Part shown: piece after piece, positions 26,836 to 36,159 of the stretch | Numbering within the stretch: the stretch's first letter is position 1 | How the letters are laid out: every line of letters starts with the position of its first letter | Assembly (NCBI RefSeq): GCF_009763255.1 | Contig: NZ_WSJB01000018.1 | Span: forward strand, 248,001-312,000 | DNA from: Bordetella sp. 02P26C-1 | Lineage (GTDB): Bacteria; Pseudomonadota; Gammaproteobacteria; Burkholderiales; Burkholderiaceae_B | Length of the DNA: 64,000 bases | Direction of reading: 5' to 3' | Position numbers and translations under genes: made by a program | Notes under the pieces: generated by a model | Told to the model about the DNA's origin: nothing | Seen by the model: the letters and a program-made list of their open reading frames with translations, nothing else | The model's database searches: none

Positions 26836-26867
26836 GGGTCGTGGCGATCTCCGCCACGGCCCTTTTT
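26836..26867 (+). terminator. Rho-independent terminator of dksA
   Basis: GGGTCGTGGCG (26836-26846) pairs with CGCCACGGCCC (26852-26862), with one internal mismatch, followed at once by TTTTT. It separates dksA from hslVU. Confidence 0.9.
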
Positions 26868-26938
26868 CATGCGTGCGCGACGCTTGTCCGATAGCGTCCT
26901 CTTGAACCGGGACGGATAATGTTTTGCTCGCGCTCCAC

Positions 26939-26966
26939 CTTGAAACCGTGAGAGGCGACCCCATAT
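26939..26966 (+). promoter_or_regulatory. Sigma-32 (RpoH) type heat-shock promoter of hslVU
   Basis: CTTGAAA at 26939-26945 and CCCATAT at 26960-26966 are 14 bp apart, matching the sigma-32 consensus CTTGAAA-N13-15-CCCATNT. Transcription should start near 26973, leaving a very short leader before the AGGAAGGA site and the ATG at 26990. Confidence 0.9.
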
Positions 26967-26989
26967 CATCCCTTCATAGGAAGGAACGC

Positions 26990-27529
26990 ATGGAACAATT
27001 TCACGCCACTACCATCGTCTGCGTGCGTCGCGGCAACCGGGTCGCCCTCGGCGGCGATGGCCAAGTCACGCTGGGCAATATCGTCATCAAAGGCACCGCG
27101 CGCAAGATCCGTCGCCTGTATCACGACAGAATCCTGGCGGGTTTTGCCGGCGCCACGGCCGACGCCTTTACGCTGCAAGAGCGTTTCGAAGCCAAGCTGG
27201 AAAAACACCAGGGTCACCTGATGCGCGCCGCTGTCGAACTGACGCGCGACTGGCGCACGGATCGCGTGCTGCGCCGCCTGGAAGCCATGCTGATCGTGGC
27301 GGATGCCGAACACACGCTGGTGCTGACCGGCAATGGCGACGTGCTCGAGCCCGAGCATGGCCTGGCCGCCATCGGCTCCGGTGGCGCCTACGCGCAATCG
27401 GCAGCGCTCGCGCTGTTGCGCAATACCGAGCTCGCGCCCGAAGCCATCGTCAAACAGTCGCTGGAAATCGCCGGCGACCTGTGCATCTACACCAATCAGA
27501 ATCACGTCATCGAAACGCTGGGCGAGTAA
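26990..27529 (+). CDS. hslV: HslV peptidase subunit of the HslUV protease
   Basis: 179 residues from ATG 26990, which follows AGGAAGGA; the longer frame from 26924 would swallow the heat-shock promoter. The catalytic N-terminal threonine is T7 in [14 protein letters not shown], so a six-residue propeptide is expected to be removed. GGDGQVTLG and [14 protein letters not shown] are typical of the beta-type peptidase ring. It forms a dodecamer capped by HslU and degrades unfolded or regulatory proteins after heat stress. Confidence 0.96.
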   Translation: MEQFHATTIVCVRRGNRVALGGDGQVTLGNIVIKGTARKIRRLYHDRILAGFAGATADAFTLQERFEAKLEKHQGHLMRAAVELTRDWRTDRVLRRLEAMLIVADAEHTLVLTGNGDVLEPEHGLAAIGSGGAYAQSAALALLRNTELAPEAIVKQSLEIAGDLCIYTNQNHVIETLGE

Positions 27530-27565
27530 CCGCCCTCTTCGGCCGACTGCAGAAGGATTTCGCTA

Positions 27566-28900
27566 ATGTCCGCATCCTCCATGACCCCCGGAGAGATTGT
27601 CTCCGAGCTCGACAAATACATCATCGGCCAGCAGCGCGCCAAGCGCGCGGTCGCCGTGGCGCTGCGTAACCGCTGGCGCCGCCAGCAGGTGCCCGAGCCC
27701 CTGCGCCATGAGATTCACCCGAAAAATATTCTGATGATCGGGCCCACGGGCGTCGGTAAAACCGAAATCGCCCGCCGCTTGGCCAAACTGGCCAACGCGC
27801 CCTTCATCAAGATCGAAGCGACCAAGTTCACCGAAGTCGGCTACGTCGGCCGCGATGTAGACACCATCATTCGTGACCTGACCGAATACTCGATCAAGCA
27901 GACCCGCGAGCAGGAAATGCGCCGCGTGCGCACCCAGGCCGAAGACGCCGCCGAGGATCGCATTCTCGACGCCCTGGTGCCGCCGGCCCGCAATGCCTCG
28001 GGCGAACCCGAGCGCAACGATGACAGCAGCGCCCGTCAGACGTTCCGCAAGCGTCTGCGCGAAGGCAAGATCGACGATCTGGAGATCGAGATCGAAGTCT
28101 CCCAGGCCGTGCCGCAGATGGATGTCATGACGCCGCCCGGCATGGAAGAAATGGCCGAGCAGCTGCGCGGCATGTTCGCCGGCCTGGCGCGCGACAAGAA
28201 AAAGCCCAAGAAAATGAAGGTGAAAGAAGCCTTCAAGCTCATTGTCGAGGAAGAAGCCGCCAAGCGCATCAACGAAGACGATCTGCGCACGGCCGCCATC
28301 GCGAACGTCGAGCAGAACGGCATCGTTTTCCTGGACGAAATCGACAAGATCGCCGCCCGTCAGGAAAGCGGTGGCGCCGATGTGTCGCGTCAGGGCGTGC
28401 AGCGCGATCTGCTGCCGCTGGTTGAAGGCACCACGGTGAATACGCGCTACGGCATGGTTCGCACCGATCACATCCTGTTTATCGCCTCTGGCGCATTCCA
28501 CCTGTCGCGTCCGTCGGATCTGATCCCAGAACTGCAGGGCCGTTTCCCGATCCGCGTGGAACTGGAATCGCTGTCGGCACAGGATTTCGTGCGCATTCTG
28601 TCCGATACGGACGCTTCGCTGATCAAGCAGTACTCGGCCTTGCTGGCGACCGAGGATGTGGAGCTCGAATTCACGACCGACGGCATCGAGCGCCTGGCCG
28701 AGCTGGCCTTTTCGGTCAACGAGCGCACCGAGAATATCGGCGCGCGCCGTCTGTACACGGTCATGGAAAAGCTCTTGGACGAGCTGTCGTTCGACGCTGC
28801 GTCCGCGGGCAGCAAGACGGTCAAGATCGACGCGGCGTACGTGGACGCGCAGCTGTCGGAGACGGCGGCGAGCCAGGATCTGGCGCGCTACGTCCTATAA
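27566..28900 (+). CDS. hslU: HslU ATPase subunit of the HslUV protease
   Basis: 444 residues. Walker A is GPTGVGKTE (59-67), Walker B is GIVFLDEID, and the I-domain insertion runs from about 110 to 230. [19 protein letters not shown] and the sensor-2 region [19 protein letters not shown] are intact, as is the C-terminal RYVL tail that docks into HslV. AGAAGGA precedes the start. Unfolds substrates for HslV and shares its heat-shock promoter. It ends 12 bp from a convergent gene without a visible terminator. Confidence 0.97.
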   Translation: MSASSMTPGEIVSELDKYIIGQQRAKRAVAVALRNRWRRQQVPEPLRHEIHPKNILMIGPTGVGKTEIARRLAKLANAPFIKIEATKFTEVGYVGRDVDTIIRDLTEYSIKQTREQEMRRVRTQAEDAAEDRILDALVPPARNASGEPERNDDSSARQTFRKRLREGKIDDLEIEIEVSQAVPQMDVMTPPGMEEMAEQLRGMFAGLARDKKKPKKMKVKEAFKLIVEEEAAKRINEDDLRTAAIANVEQNGIVFLDEIDKIAARQESGGADVSRQGVQRDLLPLVEGTTVNTRYGMVRTDHILFIASGAFHLSRPSDLIPELQGRFPIRVELESLSAQDFVRILSDTDASLIKQYSALLATEDVELEFTTDGIERLAELAFSVNERTENIGARRLYTVMEKLLDELSFDAASAGSKTVKIDAAYVDAQLSETAASQDLARYVL

Positions 28901-28911
28901 ACCCTCGGGCG

Positions 28912-29271
28912 CTACTTGCCGATTTCCAGCAAGATATATTGACCCGAACGCCGGGCGGCTGTGAACCTGACACGGTCGCCCGGCTCGATATCCACCAGCA
29001 TGGCCGGCGTTGCCAGATACACCAGCGTCATCGCGGGCAATTCCAGCGCCGCGATCTCACCATGCTTGAGGGCCACTTTGCCAGCAGTCTTGTCCACGCG
29101 GCGTACCTCGCCACTGGCCGTGGCCGTCGCATCGCGAGCGCTGGACGTGGTGGCATTGCTGCTCGCCTTGCTTTCATCCGCCATGGCGGGCGCGCTTGAT
29201 ACCAATCCGGTTGCCCCGATCAGACTGGCCGCTGCGATTGTCTGCCTGGCCAGCTTTCCTATCCCTTTCAT
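28912..29271 (-). CDS. CusF-like periplasmic domain protein with altered copper site
   Basis: 119 residues. A signal peptide (cleavage after about A31, APAMA) and a Ser/Ala/Thr-rich linker precede a small beta-barrel (residues 53-119) resembling CusF/PF11604: GEVRRVDKTAGKVALKHG ... ELPAMTLVY ... GDRVRFTA. In CusF, Cu(I)/Ag(I) is held by one His, two Met and a Trp. Here H70 and M81 fit the His and first Met, but L78 is where Trp should be and L83 where the second Met should be. Metal binding is therefore uncertain. No copper efflux genes are adjacent. Confidence 0.7.
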   Translation of the reverse strand: MKGIGKLARQTIAAASLIGATGLVSSAPAMADESKASSNATTSSARDATATASGEVRRVDKTAGKVALKHGEIAALELPAMTLVYLATPAMLVDIEPGDRVRFTAARRSGQYILLEIGK

Positions 29272-29411
29272 ACAGCAACTCCTGATTCCTGCCGCCGGCT
29301 TCCCAAAGAGGAATTCCGGTTTGGCGTAATACGTACAGGATAACGCTTTCTGGCTTCCGGCTCGCGCGCACTACACTAGCGGGCATGTCAGCACCGCGAG
29401 AACACATACCT

Positions 29412-29978
29412 ATGGGTAACCGACTATCCGTGATCGCCACCCGTACGGGCGACGACGGCACGACCGGGTTGGGCGATGGCAGCCGGGTGGCTAAAGACGA
29501 GCCGCGCATCGCCGCAATGGGCGATGTGGACGAGCTCAATACCGTCATCGGCCTGCTGCGCACCGAGCCACTACCCGCTAGCGTTCAAGCTGACTTGAAT
29601 GCGATCCAGCACGACCTCTTCGACTTGGGCGCGGAACTGTGCATCCCCGGCCACACCGCGTTGGCGGATGCACGTATCGCGTTCCTCGATGAGCGACTGG
29701 CGCACTACAACGCCAGCCTGCCGCCTTTGCGCGAATTCATCCTGCCCGGTGGCAGCCGACAGGCCGCGCTGGCGCATCTGGCCCGCACGGTCGCCCGGCG
29801 GGCGGAACGCTCGGTGGTGAGCCTGGGGCGGCGCGACACCGTAAATCGATCGGTCCAGCAATACTTGAATCGCTTATCCGATCTGATGTTTGTCCTGGCG
29901 CGCGCGCTGAATCAGGCGCAAGACGTGCCGGATGTGTTCTGGACCAGCCCCCAATCGAGGGTCAAACCGGCAGGTTAA
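29412..29978 (+). CDS. Cob(I)alamin adenosyltransferase, PduO type
   Basis: 188 residues from ATG 29412 ([19 protein letters not shown]); an ATG 27 bp upstream is possible. [14 protein letters not shown] is the ATP-binding N-terminus, and [10 protein letters not shown] with [12 protein letters not shown] the C-terminal cobalamin/ATP contact region. It transfers adenosyl from ATP to cob(I)alamin to form coenzyme B12. No B12 synthesis genes or B12-dependent enzymes are close. Its stop codon overlaps that of lipA on the opposite strand by 4 bp. Confidence 0.93.
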   Translation: MGNRLSVIATRTGDDGTTGLGDGSRVAKDEPRIAAMGDVDELNTVIGLLRTEPLPASVQADLNAIQHDLFDLGAELCIPGHTALADARIAFLDERLAHYNASLPPLREFILPGGSRQAALAHLARTVARRAERSVVSLGRRDTVNRSVQQYLNRLSDLMFVLARALNQAQDVPDVFWTSPQSRVKPAG

Positions 29979-30979
29979 TTCACACCCGCCGCGTGCGCCT
30001 GCTCATCCGCATGATAGGAAGACCGCACCATCGCACCCACGGCAGCGTGGGTGAAGCCCATGTCGTAGGCCTCGCGCTCGAACATCGCGAAGGTATCCGG
30101 ATGCACGTAGCGCAGCACCGGCAGGTGATGCTCTGACGGCTGCAGATACTGGCCGATGGTAATCATGTCCACGCCATGCGCGCGCATATCGCGCATGACT
30201 TGCAAGATCTCTTCGTCCGTTTCGCCCAAGCCCAGCATCAGCCCGGACTTGGTCGGCACCTCGGGATGCAGCTGCTTGAATTCGGCCAGCAGCTTTAGCG
30301 AGTGCGCGTAGTCCGACCCCGGGCGCGCCTGCATGTACAAACGCGGCACGGTCTCCAGGTTGTGGTTCATCACATCGGGAGGCCCGGCGTTCAGAATCGC
30401 CAGCGCGCGCTCCAGACGGCCACGGAAATCGGGCACCAGGATCTCGATGCGCGTCGAGGGCGACAAGGCGCGGATACGCGAGATGCAGTCCACGAAATGC
30501 GCAGCACCCCCGTCGCGGAGATCATCACGGTCCACCGAGGTGATGACGACGTACGACAGCTTCATCGCGGCGATGGTGCGTGCCAGATTTTCGGGCTCGT
30601 TCGCGTCGAGCGGATCGGGGCGGCCATGGCCAACATCACAGAACGGGCAACGGCGCGTGCACTTGTCGCCCATGATCATGAAGGTCGCCGTGCCCTTGCC
30701 GAAACATTCGCCGATGTTGGGGCAAGAAGCTTCCTCGCAGACGGTATGCAGGTTGTGCTCGCGCAGGATACGTTTGATGTCGTAGAAACGCGAACCCGGC
30801 GCAGCGGCCCGGACACGGATCCATTCCGGCTTTTTCAGGCGTTCTGCGGGTACCACCTTGATCGGAATGCGGGCGGTCTTGGCTTGGGATTTTTGCTTTT
30901 GGGTGGCGTCGTAAGGCGCCGAAGCGGGCGCCGCCGCTGTCACATCGGTGGATCCAGCGGTAGGCTCAAGCGTAGACAT
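29975..30979 (-). CDS. lipA: Lipoyl synthase
   Basis: 334 residues. Auxiliary cluster cysteines C81, C86, C92 ([12 protein letters not shown]) and radical-SAM cysteines C107, C111, C114 (CTRRCPFC) are all present; the C-terminal RSSYHAD supplies the conserved serine ligand. The N-terminal 35 residues are Ala/Thr-rich and look like a non-conserved extension. It inserts two sulphurs into protein-bound octanoyl groups. lipB lies 78 bp upstream on the same strand. Confidence 0.97.
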   Translation of the reverse strand: MSTLEPTAGSTDVTAAAPASAPYDATQKQKSQAKTARIPIKVVPAERLKKPEWIRVRAAAPGSRFYDIKRILREHNLHTVCEEASCPNIGECFGKGTATFMIMGDKCTRRCPFCDVGHGRPDPLDANEPENLARTIAAMKLSYVVITSVDRDDLRDGGAAHFVDCISRIRALSPSTRIEILVPDFRGRLERALAILNAGPPDVMNHNLETVPRLYMQARPGSDYAHSLKLLAEFKQLHPEVPTKSGLMLGLGETDEEILQVMRDMRAHGVDMITIGQYLQPSEHHLPVLRYVHPDTFAMFEREAYDMGFTHAAVGAMVRSSYHADEQAHAAGVN

Positions 30980-31057
30980 ACATTACCCTTCATCATGACC
31001 GACGCGCGGCGCGGCCAGGCGCGCGGGACGGGGAGAGAAAACCTGCATTTTAACGTG

Positions 31058-31705
31058 TCACACTTCCAACGGCTGTGCGGCCCGCGCGGCCAGCAGGGCC
31101 GCCAGGCGGCCGGCCAGGACCTCGCCCACCTCGGGCAGGTCACAGGAGGCGTCACAGGTGGCCATGTCCACGGTCACCAGACCCTCGTAGCCACAGGGAT
31201 TAATGCCCCGAAACGGGGAAAGATCCATGTCCACATTCAGCGCCAGCCCATGATAGGCGCATCCATTCCGGATCTTGATGCCCAGGGCGGAAATTTTGGC
31301 CAATTGGCCCGCGTCTCCGTAGGGGACATAAACCCCGGGCGCGCCCGGCTGACGACACGCGTTGTCGATGCCGAAATGGCGCAAGGTGTCCAGGGCGGCA
31401 TCTTCCAACAGGCGGACATAATCGCGCACGTACAAACCGGCACGGCGCAAATCAAACAAGGTATAGGCGACGACCTGACCCGGGCCGTGATACGTCACCT
31501 GCCCGCCCCGGTCACAGGGCACGACCGGAATCGCGCCGGGGTTGAGCAGGTGTTCCATTTTGCCGGCCTGCCCCAGCGTATACACCGGGGCATGCTCGCA
31601 CAGCCAGATTTCATCGGCCGTCGTCGCATCGCGCGCCGCGGTAAAAGCACGCATGTCCTGCCAAGTAGTACCGTAATCGGCAGGACGGGGCAGCCATTTG
31701 ATCAT
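31058..31705 (-). CDS. lipB: Octanoyl-[ACP]:protein octanoyltransferase
   Basis: 215 residues from ATG 31705 ([12 protein letters not shown]). The longer frame to 31792 overlaps the upstream DUF493 gene and is not family-like. Catalytic residues are visible: K137 ([13 protein letters not shown]), C171 (GINPCGYEG), with [12 protein letters not shown] around residue 70. It moves octanoate from acyl carrier protein to lipoyl domains ahead of LipA. Confidence 0.96.
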   Translation of the reverse strand: MIKWLPRPADYGTTWQDMRAFTAARDATTADEIWLCEHAPVYTLGQAGKMEHLLNPGAIPVVPCDRGGQVTYHGPGQVVAYTLFDLRRAGLYVRDYVRLLEDAALDTLRHFGIDNACRQPGAPGVYVPYGDAGQLAKISALGIKIRNGCAYHGLALNVDMDLSPFRGINPCGYEGLVTVDMATCDASCDLPEVGEVLAGRLAALLAARAAQPLEV

Positions 31706-31727
31706 GTTGCTAACAAACCGCCGGCTT

Positions 31728-32003
31728 TTAGAGAACGATGGACACCATGTCGTGGCCATGCAGCGCGCGATACAGCGCGTCGAGCTGTTCACGCGAGGTC
31801 GCCCTCACGGTGAACGTCAAGCCGAGATAGTTGCCGCCCTTGCTCGGCCGCATCTCAACGGTCGCCGGATCGAATTCCGGATCGAACTGCAGCACGACCT
31901 CGGTGAGAATCTGGGCAAGTTCCGGATGATGTTTGCCCATCACCTTGATAGGAAAGTCCGAGGGATATTCGATCAGAGAGTCTTCGGGTGCAATCGTCTT
32001 CAT
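31728..32003 (-). CDS. DUF493 (YbeD) family protein
   Basis: 91 residues. Motifs [39 protein letters not shown] are typical of the small ferredoxin-fold DUF493 proteins found next to lipB throughout proteobacteria. Likely a regulatory ACT-like fold; function unproven. It is 22 bp from lipB and 33 bp from dat, in one apparent operon. Confidence 0.9.
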   Translation of the reverse strand: MKTIAPEDSLIEYPSDFPIKVMGKHHPELAQILTEVVLQFDPEFDPATVEMRPSKGGNYLGLTFTVRATSREQLDALYRALHGHDMVSIVL

Positions 32004-32036
32004 AGCAATCTACCGTAGGCCAAAGGCGTTACCGGT

Positions 32037-32903
32037 TTATAACGCCGCAATACGGGCATCATACGCCGCCCGCAATTTGGCATAAATCGGACCCGGAACA
32101 CCCGCGCCAATCGCGCGGCCATCCATTTCCACGATCGGCAGGACTTCTTTGCTCGCGGAGGTCAACAGGAGTTCATCGGCCTGCACAACCTCGTCCTGCG
32201 TAATGCGACGCGACTCGAACGGAATACCGATTTCCTCGGCGAGCTCGGCCATAAAGCCATAGCGCACGCCTTCCAGGATCAGGTTGTTCTTTGGCGGGGC
32301 CATCAGCTTGCCGCCCGACACGACCCAGATATTGCTCGACGAGCCCTCGGTGAGAAAACCATCGCGAAATTGCACGACTTCATCAACGCCCGCTTCGACG
32401 GCACGCTGCCGCGCCAGCACATTGCCTAGCAAGGAAGTGGATTTGATTTCGCAGTGCAACCAACGTTCATCGACGATGCTGATGGTGCGCATGCCGTGCT
32501 CGCGCACCTGGCTGCCGGGGCGTTTGAACTCGGTGGCCATACCGAATACGGTGGGCTCGATCGCGGTTTTCGGAAATGCATGGTCGCGCTTGTAAACACC
32601 TCGCGTGACCTGCAGATAGACCAGGCAATCGGAAAGCCCCGAGCGGCGGCTGAGTTCATCGACCAACGCTTCCCATTGCGCGCGCGACTTGGGCTGCGGG
32701 ATGCTCAAGGCCTTCAGACTGCGGTCCAGGCGGTTCAGGTGTTCGGTCATACGAAACGGTTTGCCGTTGTAGACCGGCACGACCTCGTAAATACCGTCGC
32801 CAAAGATAAAGCCGCGATCCAGTACCGAGATTTTGGCCTCGTCCGCCCTGGTGAATTCACCGTTCAAATAGACCTGGCTTTCACCTGGCATGCCGGGGAT
32901 CAT
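32037..32903 (-). CDS. dat: D-amino-acid transaminase, fold-type IV PLP enzyme
   Basis: 288 residues from ATG 32903, preceded by CAGGAG at 7 bases; the frame is open to 32945. The PLP lysine is K154 (CEIKSTSLLGNV), and LTEGSSSNIWVV plus LILEGVRYGF are the cofactor-binding loops. It interconverts D-alanine and D-glutamate with their keto acids, or acts on branched-chain substrates; the position beside a D,D-carboxypeptidase gene favours D-alanine/D-glutamate metabolism. Confidence 0.88.
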   Translation of the reverse strand: MIPGMPGESQVYLNGEFTRADEAKISVLDRGFIFGDGIYEVVPVYNGKPFRMTEHLNRLDRSLKALSIPQPKSRAQWEALVDELSRRSGLSDCLVYLQVTRGVYKRDHAFPKTAIEPTVFGMATEFKRPGSQVREHGMRTISIVDERWLHCEIKSTSLLGNVLARQRAVEAGVDEVVQFRDGFLTEGSSSNIWVVSGGKLMAPPKNNLILEGVRYGFMAELAEEIGIPFESRRITQDEVVQADELLLTSASKEVLPIVEMDGRAIGAGVPGPIYAKLRAAYDARIAAL

Positions 32904-33059
32904 GGGATAACTCCTGAGTAAGCTGTAGAGAGTGCTAGATAGCAATCAGGCACAGCACGGGTCGCGTTCTGAGCGCCTTTTCGCTGTGCCTGCGACGTGG
33001 GCAGACAGGCACCGCGGCAATGCGATGCGCGATGTCCCTGTCCGCCATTTCAAAATATC

Positions 33060-34304
33060 CTATTGGAACTGCCGTTTGACCAGATCGATCATACGGCCGA
33101 AGAAGCCAGCGCGCTCGACCGACTCCTGCACGACCAACGGCGCGGTGCGCAGGACCTTGGCGTCGAGCGTGACGTTCAAAGTGCCCACGTCCTGACCCTT
33201 GGCCAGCGGGGCGACCAGCGGGTCGGTGCGCTGCGCGACGGGTTTGATTTCGGCTGCCTTGCCACGCGGGACGGCTACCCAGATCGGCGCGGGCGGGCCC
33301 AGTTTCACGGTTTCGACGGCGCCTTCCCAGACGCGCGCTTCCAGGCCGGGCTGGCTTTGATCGTAAAGCTTCACCGAATCGAAATTCTGGAAGCTCCAGT
33401 TCAGCAGCTTCAGGCTTTCCTCGGCGCGGGTGGCCTCGCTATCAGCGCCCGCCAGGACGCTCAACACGCGTCGGTCACCGCGCATCGCGGTGGAGACGAG
33501 GCAATAACCGGCGGCATCGGTATGCCCGGTCTTCATGCCATCGACTGAAGGATCTGCCCACAACAAGCGATTGCGATTCGGTTGCGTGATCTTGTTATAG
33601 GAGAACTCTTTCTGCTTGTAGTAGTGGAAATAGTCGGGATGATCGTCGATCAAGGCCACGGCAAGCTTGGCCAGATCCCGCACGGTGGTTACGTGCTGGG
33701 GGTCGGGCAGACCGGTGGCGTTCTTGAAATGCGTCCTGGTCATCCCCAGGCGTTCGGCTTCCTGATTCATCAGCGTGGCGAACGATTCCTCGGTTCCGCC
33801 AACGGCCTCGGCCAGCGCGACCGAGGCGTCGTTACCCGATTGCACGATGACGCCCTGGATCAGTTCATTGACGGTCACGGGCTTGCGCGGCTCGATGAAC
33901 ATGCGCGAGCCTCCCGTGCGCCACGCCTGCTCGGACACGGGCACCTGCTGATCCAGCGTGATGCGCTTTTCCTTCAGGGCATTGAACACCACATAGGCCG
34001 TCATGATCTTGGTCAGCGACGCCGGCTCGATCTGCATATCGGCGTTGTTCGCGGCGAGCACCTGGCCGCTGTTGACGTCGATGGTGATCCACGCGCGGGC
34101 GGCGATGGTCGGCGCCGGCACCGATGAGAGTTCCGCCAGCTGCGGCAAGACGGCCGAGGCGGCCGTGCTGGTCGCGGCAGCGGGCGCCGCCGATTGCTGC
34201 TGCGCCCACACGGGCGTGGACGCCATTAATACAGCCGACAAAGCGCCAGCCAGTGCACGGCGGGAACACGCAGGGGAAAGCGAGAAGGAGCGAGTGAGTT
34301 TCAT
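33060..34304 (-). CDS. dacC: D-alanyl-D-alanine carboxypeptidase (PBP5/6 family)
   Basis: About 414 residues from ATG 34304. A signal peptide ends near A35 (MASTPVWAQQ), followed by an Ala/Ser/Thr-rich stretch. The active-site motifs are S96-L-T-K99, S156-G-N and KTGHTDAAG. The C-terminal domain ends in an amphipathic helix (FFGRMIDLVKRQF) that anchors it to the outer face of the inner membrane. It trims the terminal D-Ala from peptidoglycan pentapeptides. The gene heads the dacC-dat-DUF493-lipB-lipA series. Symbol could equally be dacA. Confidence 0.94.
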   Translation of the reverse strand: MKLTRSFSLSPACSRRALAGALSAVLMASTPVWAQQQSAAPAAATSTAASAVLPQLAELSSVPAPTIAARAWITIDVNSGQVLAANNADMQIEPASLTKIMTAYVVFNALKEKRITLDQQVPVSEQAWRTGGSRMFIEPRKPVTVNELIQGVIVQSGNDASVALAEAVGGTEESFATLMNQEAERLGMTRTHFKNATGLPDPQHVTTVRDLAKLAVALIDDHPDYFHYYKQKEFSYNKITQPNRNRLLWADPSVDGMKTGHTDAAGYCLVSTAMRGDRRVLSVLAGADSEATRAEESLKLLNWSFQNFDSVKLYDQSQPGLEARVWEGAVETVKLGPPAPIWVAVPRGKAAEIKPVAQRTDPLVAPLAKGQDVGTLNVTLDAKVLRTAPLVVQESVERAGFFGRMIDLVKRQFQ

Positions 34305-34422
34305 CAGCAAATAGGGTCCACAATCAAAAGCAGCCCATACGGGCGGGCCGGATACGGTTCACTGGACTGCTGGGGCAGCCCAGGCGGGTCGGCCAGCGCA
34401 CGGCCTCGTAGAGAGCAGCATC

Positions 34423-34428
34423 ATTATA
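34423..34428 (-). promoter_or_regulatory. Perfect -10 hexamer upstream of the carboxypeptidase gene
   Basis: TATAAT on the minus strand, 119 bp from the dacC start codon. The -35 region 17 bp upstream is GC-rich and a poor match. Confidence 0.4.
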
Positions 34429-34494
34429 GGCAGGCGATAAGACCGCGCGCGAACGCAAACGTTCCGCGTGGAGCAAATAGGAACGCCACACCCA

Positions 34495-35148
34495 TCAATC
34501 CAGCGCAACCTTCAAACGCGCCTGAACGAGCGCGCGCAGCACCAGTAATTTGCCATGGAAGAAATGCGAAGCGCCGGGCACGACGACCACGGGCACATCA
34601 CGCGGGCGTGCCCAGTCCAGCGTTTCAGACAGCGGCACGACTTCGTCTTGTTCGCCATGCACCATCAGCGTATCGGCGGGCACGGCGACCTCGCTGTCCT
34701 GAAAGCGTTGAACGGCCGCGCCCATCAACATCAGCGCCGACGGCAACGCGGTATCACCCGCGTCCGCCAGGCCGGCATAGGTGCGCGCGGCCACAGCGGT
34801 GCCAAACGAAAAGCCGGCCAGGGCCCACGCGGCGTTGGCCCACTCCGGATACTGTGCGCGGATCTGTTCGACCAGCGCGAGCATGTCTTCGGTTTCGCCC
34901 CGTGCGCGGTCGAATTCGCCTTCGGAGGCGCCCACACCGCGGAAATTGGGCCGAACGGCCACCAGGCCATGCTGCACGCAAGCGCGCGAGATCGTGGTCA
35001 CGACCTTGTTATCGCGCGCGCCGCCTTGCAAGGGATGGGGATGCAGCACCAGTGCCCAGCCACGCGGCGTGTCCGCCGGCCAGTCGATGGCGCAATCAAT
35101 ACGACCGGCTTGGCCGGCAAAGCCTTGGATTTCGGTGCGAGCGGACAT
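34495..35148 (-). CDS. Alpha/beta hydrolase, COG2945-like
   Basis: 217 residues from ATG 35148 (MSARTEIQGF). LHPHPLQGGARDNKVV forms the oxyanion region, the nucleophile serine is in AGFSFGTAVA, the acid in HGEQDEVV, and the base in PGASHFFHG. This compact family is found in many proteobacteria; substrate unknown, cytoplasmic. Divergent from birA across 129 bp. Confidence 0.85.
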   Translation of the reverse strand: MSARTEIQGFAGQAGRIDCAIDWPADTPRGWALVLHPHPLQGGARDNKVVTTISRACVQHGLVAVRPNFRGVGASEGEFDRARGETEDMLALVEQIRAQYPEWANAAWALAGFSFGTAVAARTYAGLADAGDTALPSALMLMGAAVQRFQDSEVAVPADTLMVHGEQDEVVPLSETLDWARPRDVPVVVVPGASHFFHGKLLVLRALVQARLKVALD

Positions 35149-35277
35149 GAGCGTATGCAGTAAAAACAAGCAGCCTGCATGTTAACAACCCCGGACGACA
35201 ACTGCCTCACGCCAGGTGGATCGGCTCGCGACGCGCCGCGCCCCCTCGCCGGCCCTGCGTGTCCTACAATCGCCGCC

Positions 35278-36159
35278 ATGCTCATCGACACTCCTCCGTC
35301 TGGTCTGCCTGCACCCGAAACGCTGGCTCGCGAGCTGTCCGCGCGATTGGACGGCTTTGAAAGTATTGACTGGACCGTCTCGACCGGCTCGACCAATGCA
35401 GACCTGCTCGTGCGCGCCCGCCACAGTACCGGCCCGATGCTGCTGGGCGCGCACCATCAGGATGCGGGCCGCGGCCGCGCGGGACGACCCTGGCAATGTC
35501 GCGCGGGCGCGACTTTGATGTTCTCTTGCGCCTTGCCGGTGCGCCTGCCTTCGGTCCGGCTGCCAGCACTTTCGCCCCTGGCAGGATTGGCCGCCGCCGA
35601 GGCGCTGCGCCGCCTGGCGCGCCCCGCAGGAGAGGAGGCCGAGCCACACCAGCCAGACGCTCTGCGCGTCAAGTGGCCGAACGACTTGCAATGGCACGAC
35701 GCCAAATTAGCCGGTATTCTGGTGGAATCGGCCCGCCACCCGACCCTGCCGCAGACGCCCACCATCGTTATCGGCATGGGTTTGAATATGTCGGACGCCG
35801 AGCGTCTGTCGCAGGTCCTGAGCCGTCCAATTGCCGACTGGCATACCGTCATCCAGCACACAGGCGCGCAAGCGGTGAGCGCGGCCGATCTTGTCTGTGC
35901 CGCGGTCTGTGCCTGGCGCGACGCCATAGACGAATTGGAAAGACATGGGTTCGGTCACTTCATCGAACGCTTCAGCCGCCTCGACGCCCTGGCGGGACGG
36001 GAAATCGACGTCATCGACCGGGGGACGGTGCTATATCGCGGCATCGCGGACGGTCTGGACGAGCATGGGCGGCTGATGGTGCAGACGGACGGGCGGCGCG
36101 TTCCCATCACCGTGGGAGAAATCTCCATTCGGCCGCGCCAGACGGAGCACACACCTTGA
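35278..36159 (+). CDS. birA: Biotin-[acetyl-CoA carboxylase] ligase, no DNA-binding domain
   Basis: 293 residues from ATG 35278. Biotin-binding loop GRGRAGRPW, then RVKWPNDLQWHDAKLAGILVE with the catalytic lysine. It lacks the winged-helix repressor domain of E. coli BirA, so it is a group I ligase and cannot repress biotin genes directly. Its TGA overlaps the TTG start of coaX. The pair birA-baf is characteristic of Bordetella and relatives. Confidence 0.94.
   Translation: MLIDTPPSGLPAPETLARELSARLDGFESIDWTVSTGSTNADLLVRARHSTGPMLLGAHHQDAGRGRAGRPWQCRAGATLMFSCALPVRLPSVRLPALSPLAGLAAAEALRRLARPAGEEAEPHQPDALRVKWPNDLQWHDAKLAGILVESARHPTLPQTPTIVIGMGLNMSDAERLSQVLSRPIADWHTVIQHTGAQAVSAADLVCAAVCAWRDAIDELERHGFGHFIERFSRLDALAGREIDVIDRGTVLYRGIADGLDEHGRLMVQTDGRRVPITVGEISIRPRQTEHTP

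Noticed and set aside
35496-36155. Long 5' extension of the pantothenate kinase frame
   Set aside because: It overlaps birA completely, is Arg-rich and unlike any kinase N-terminus; the TTG at 36156 gives the family start.
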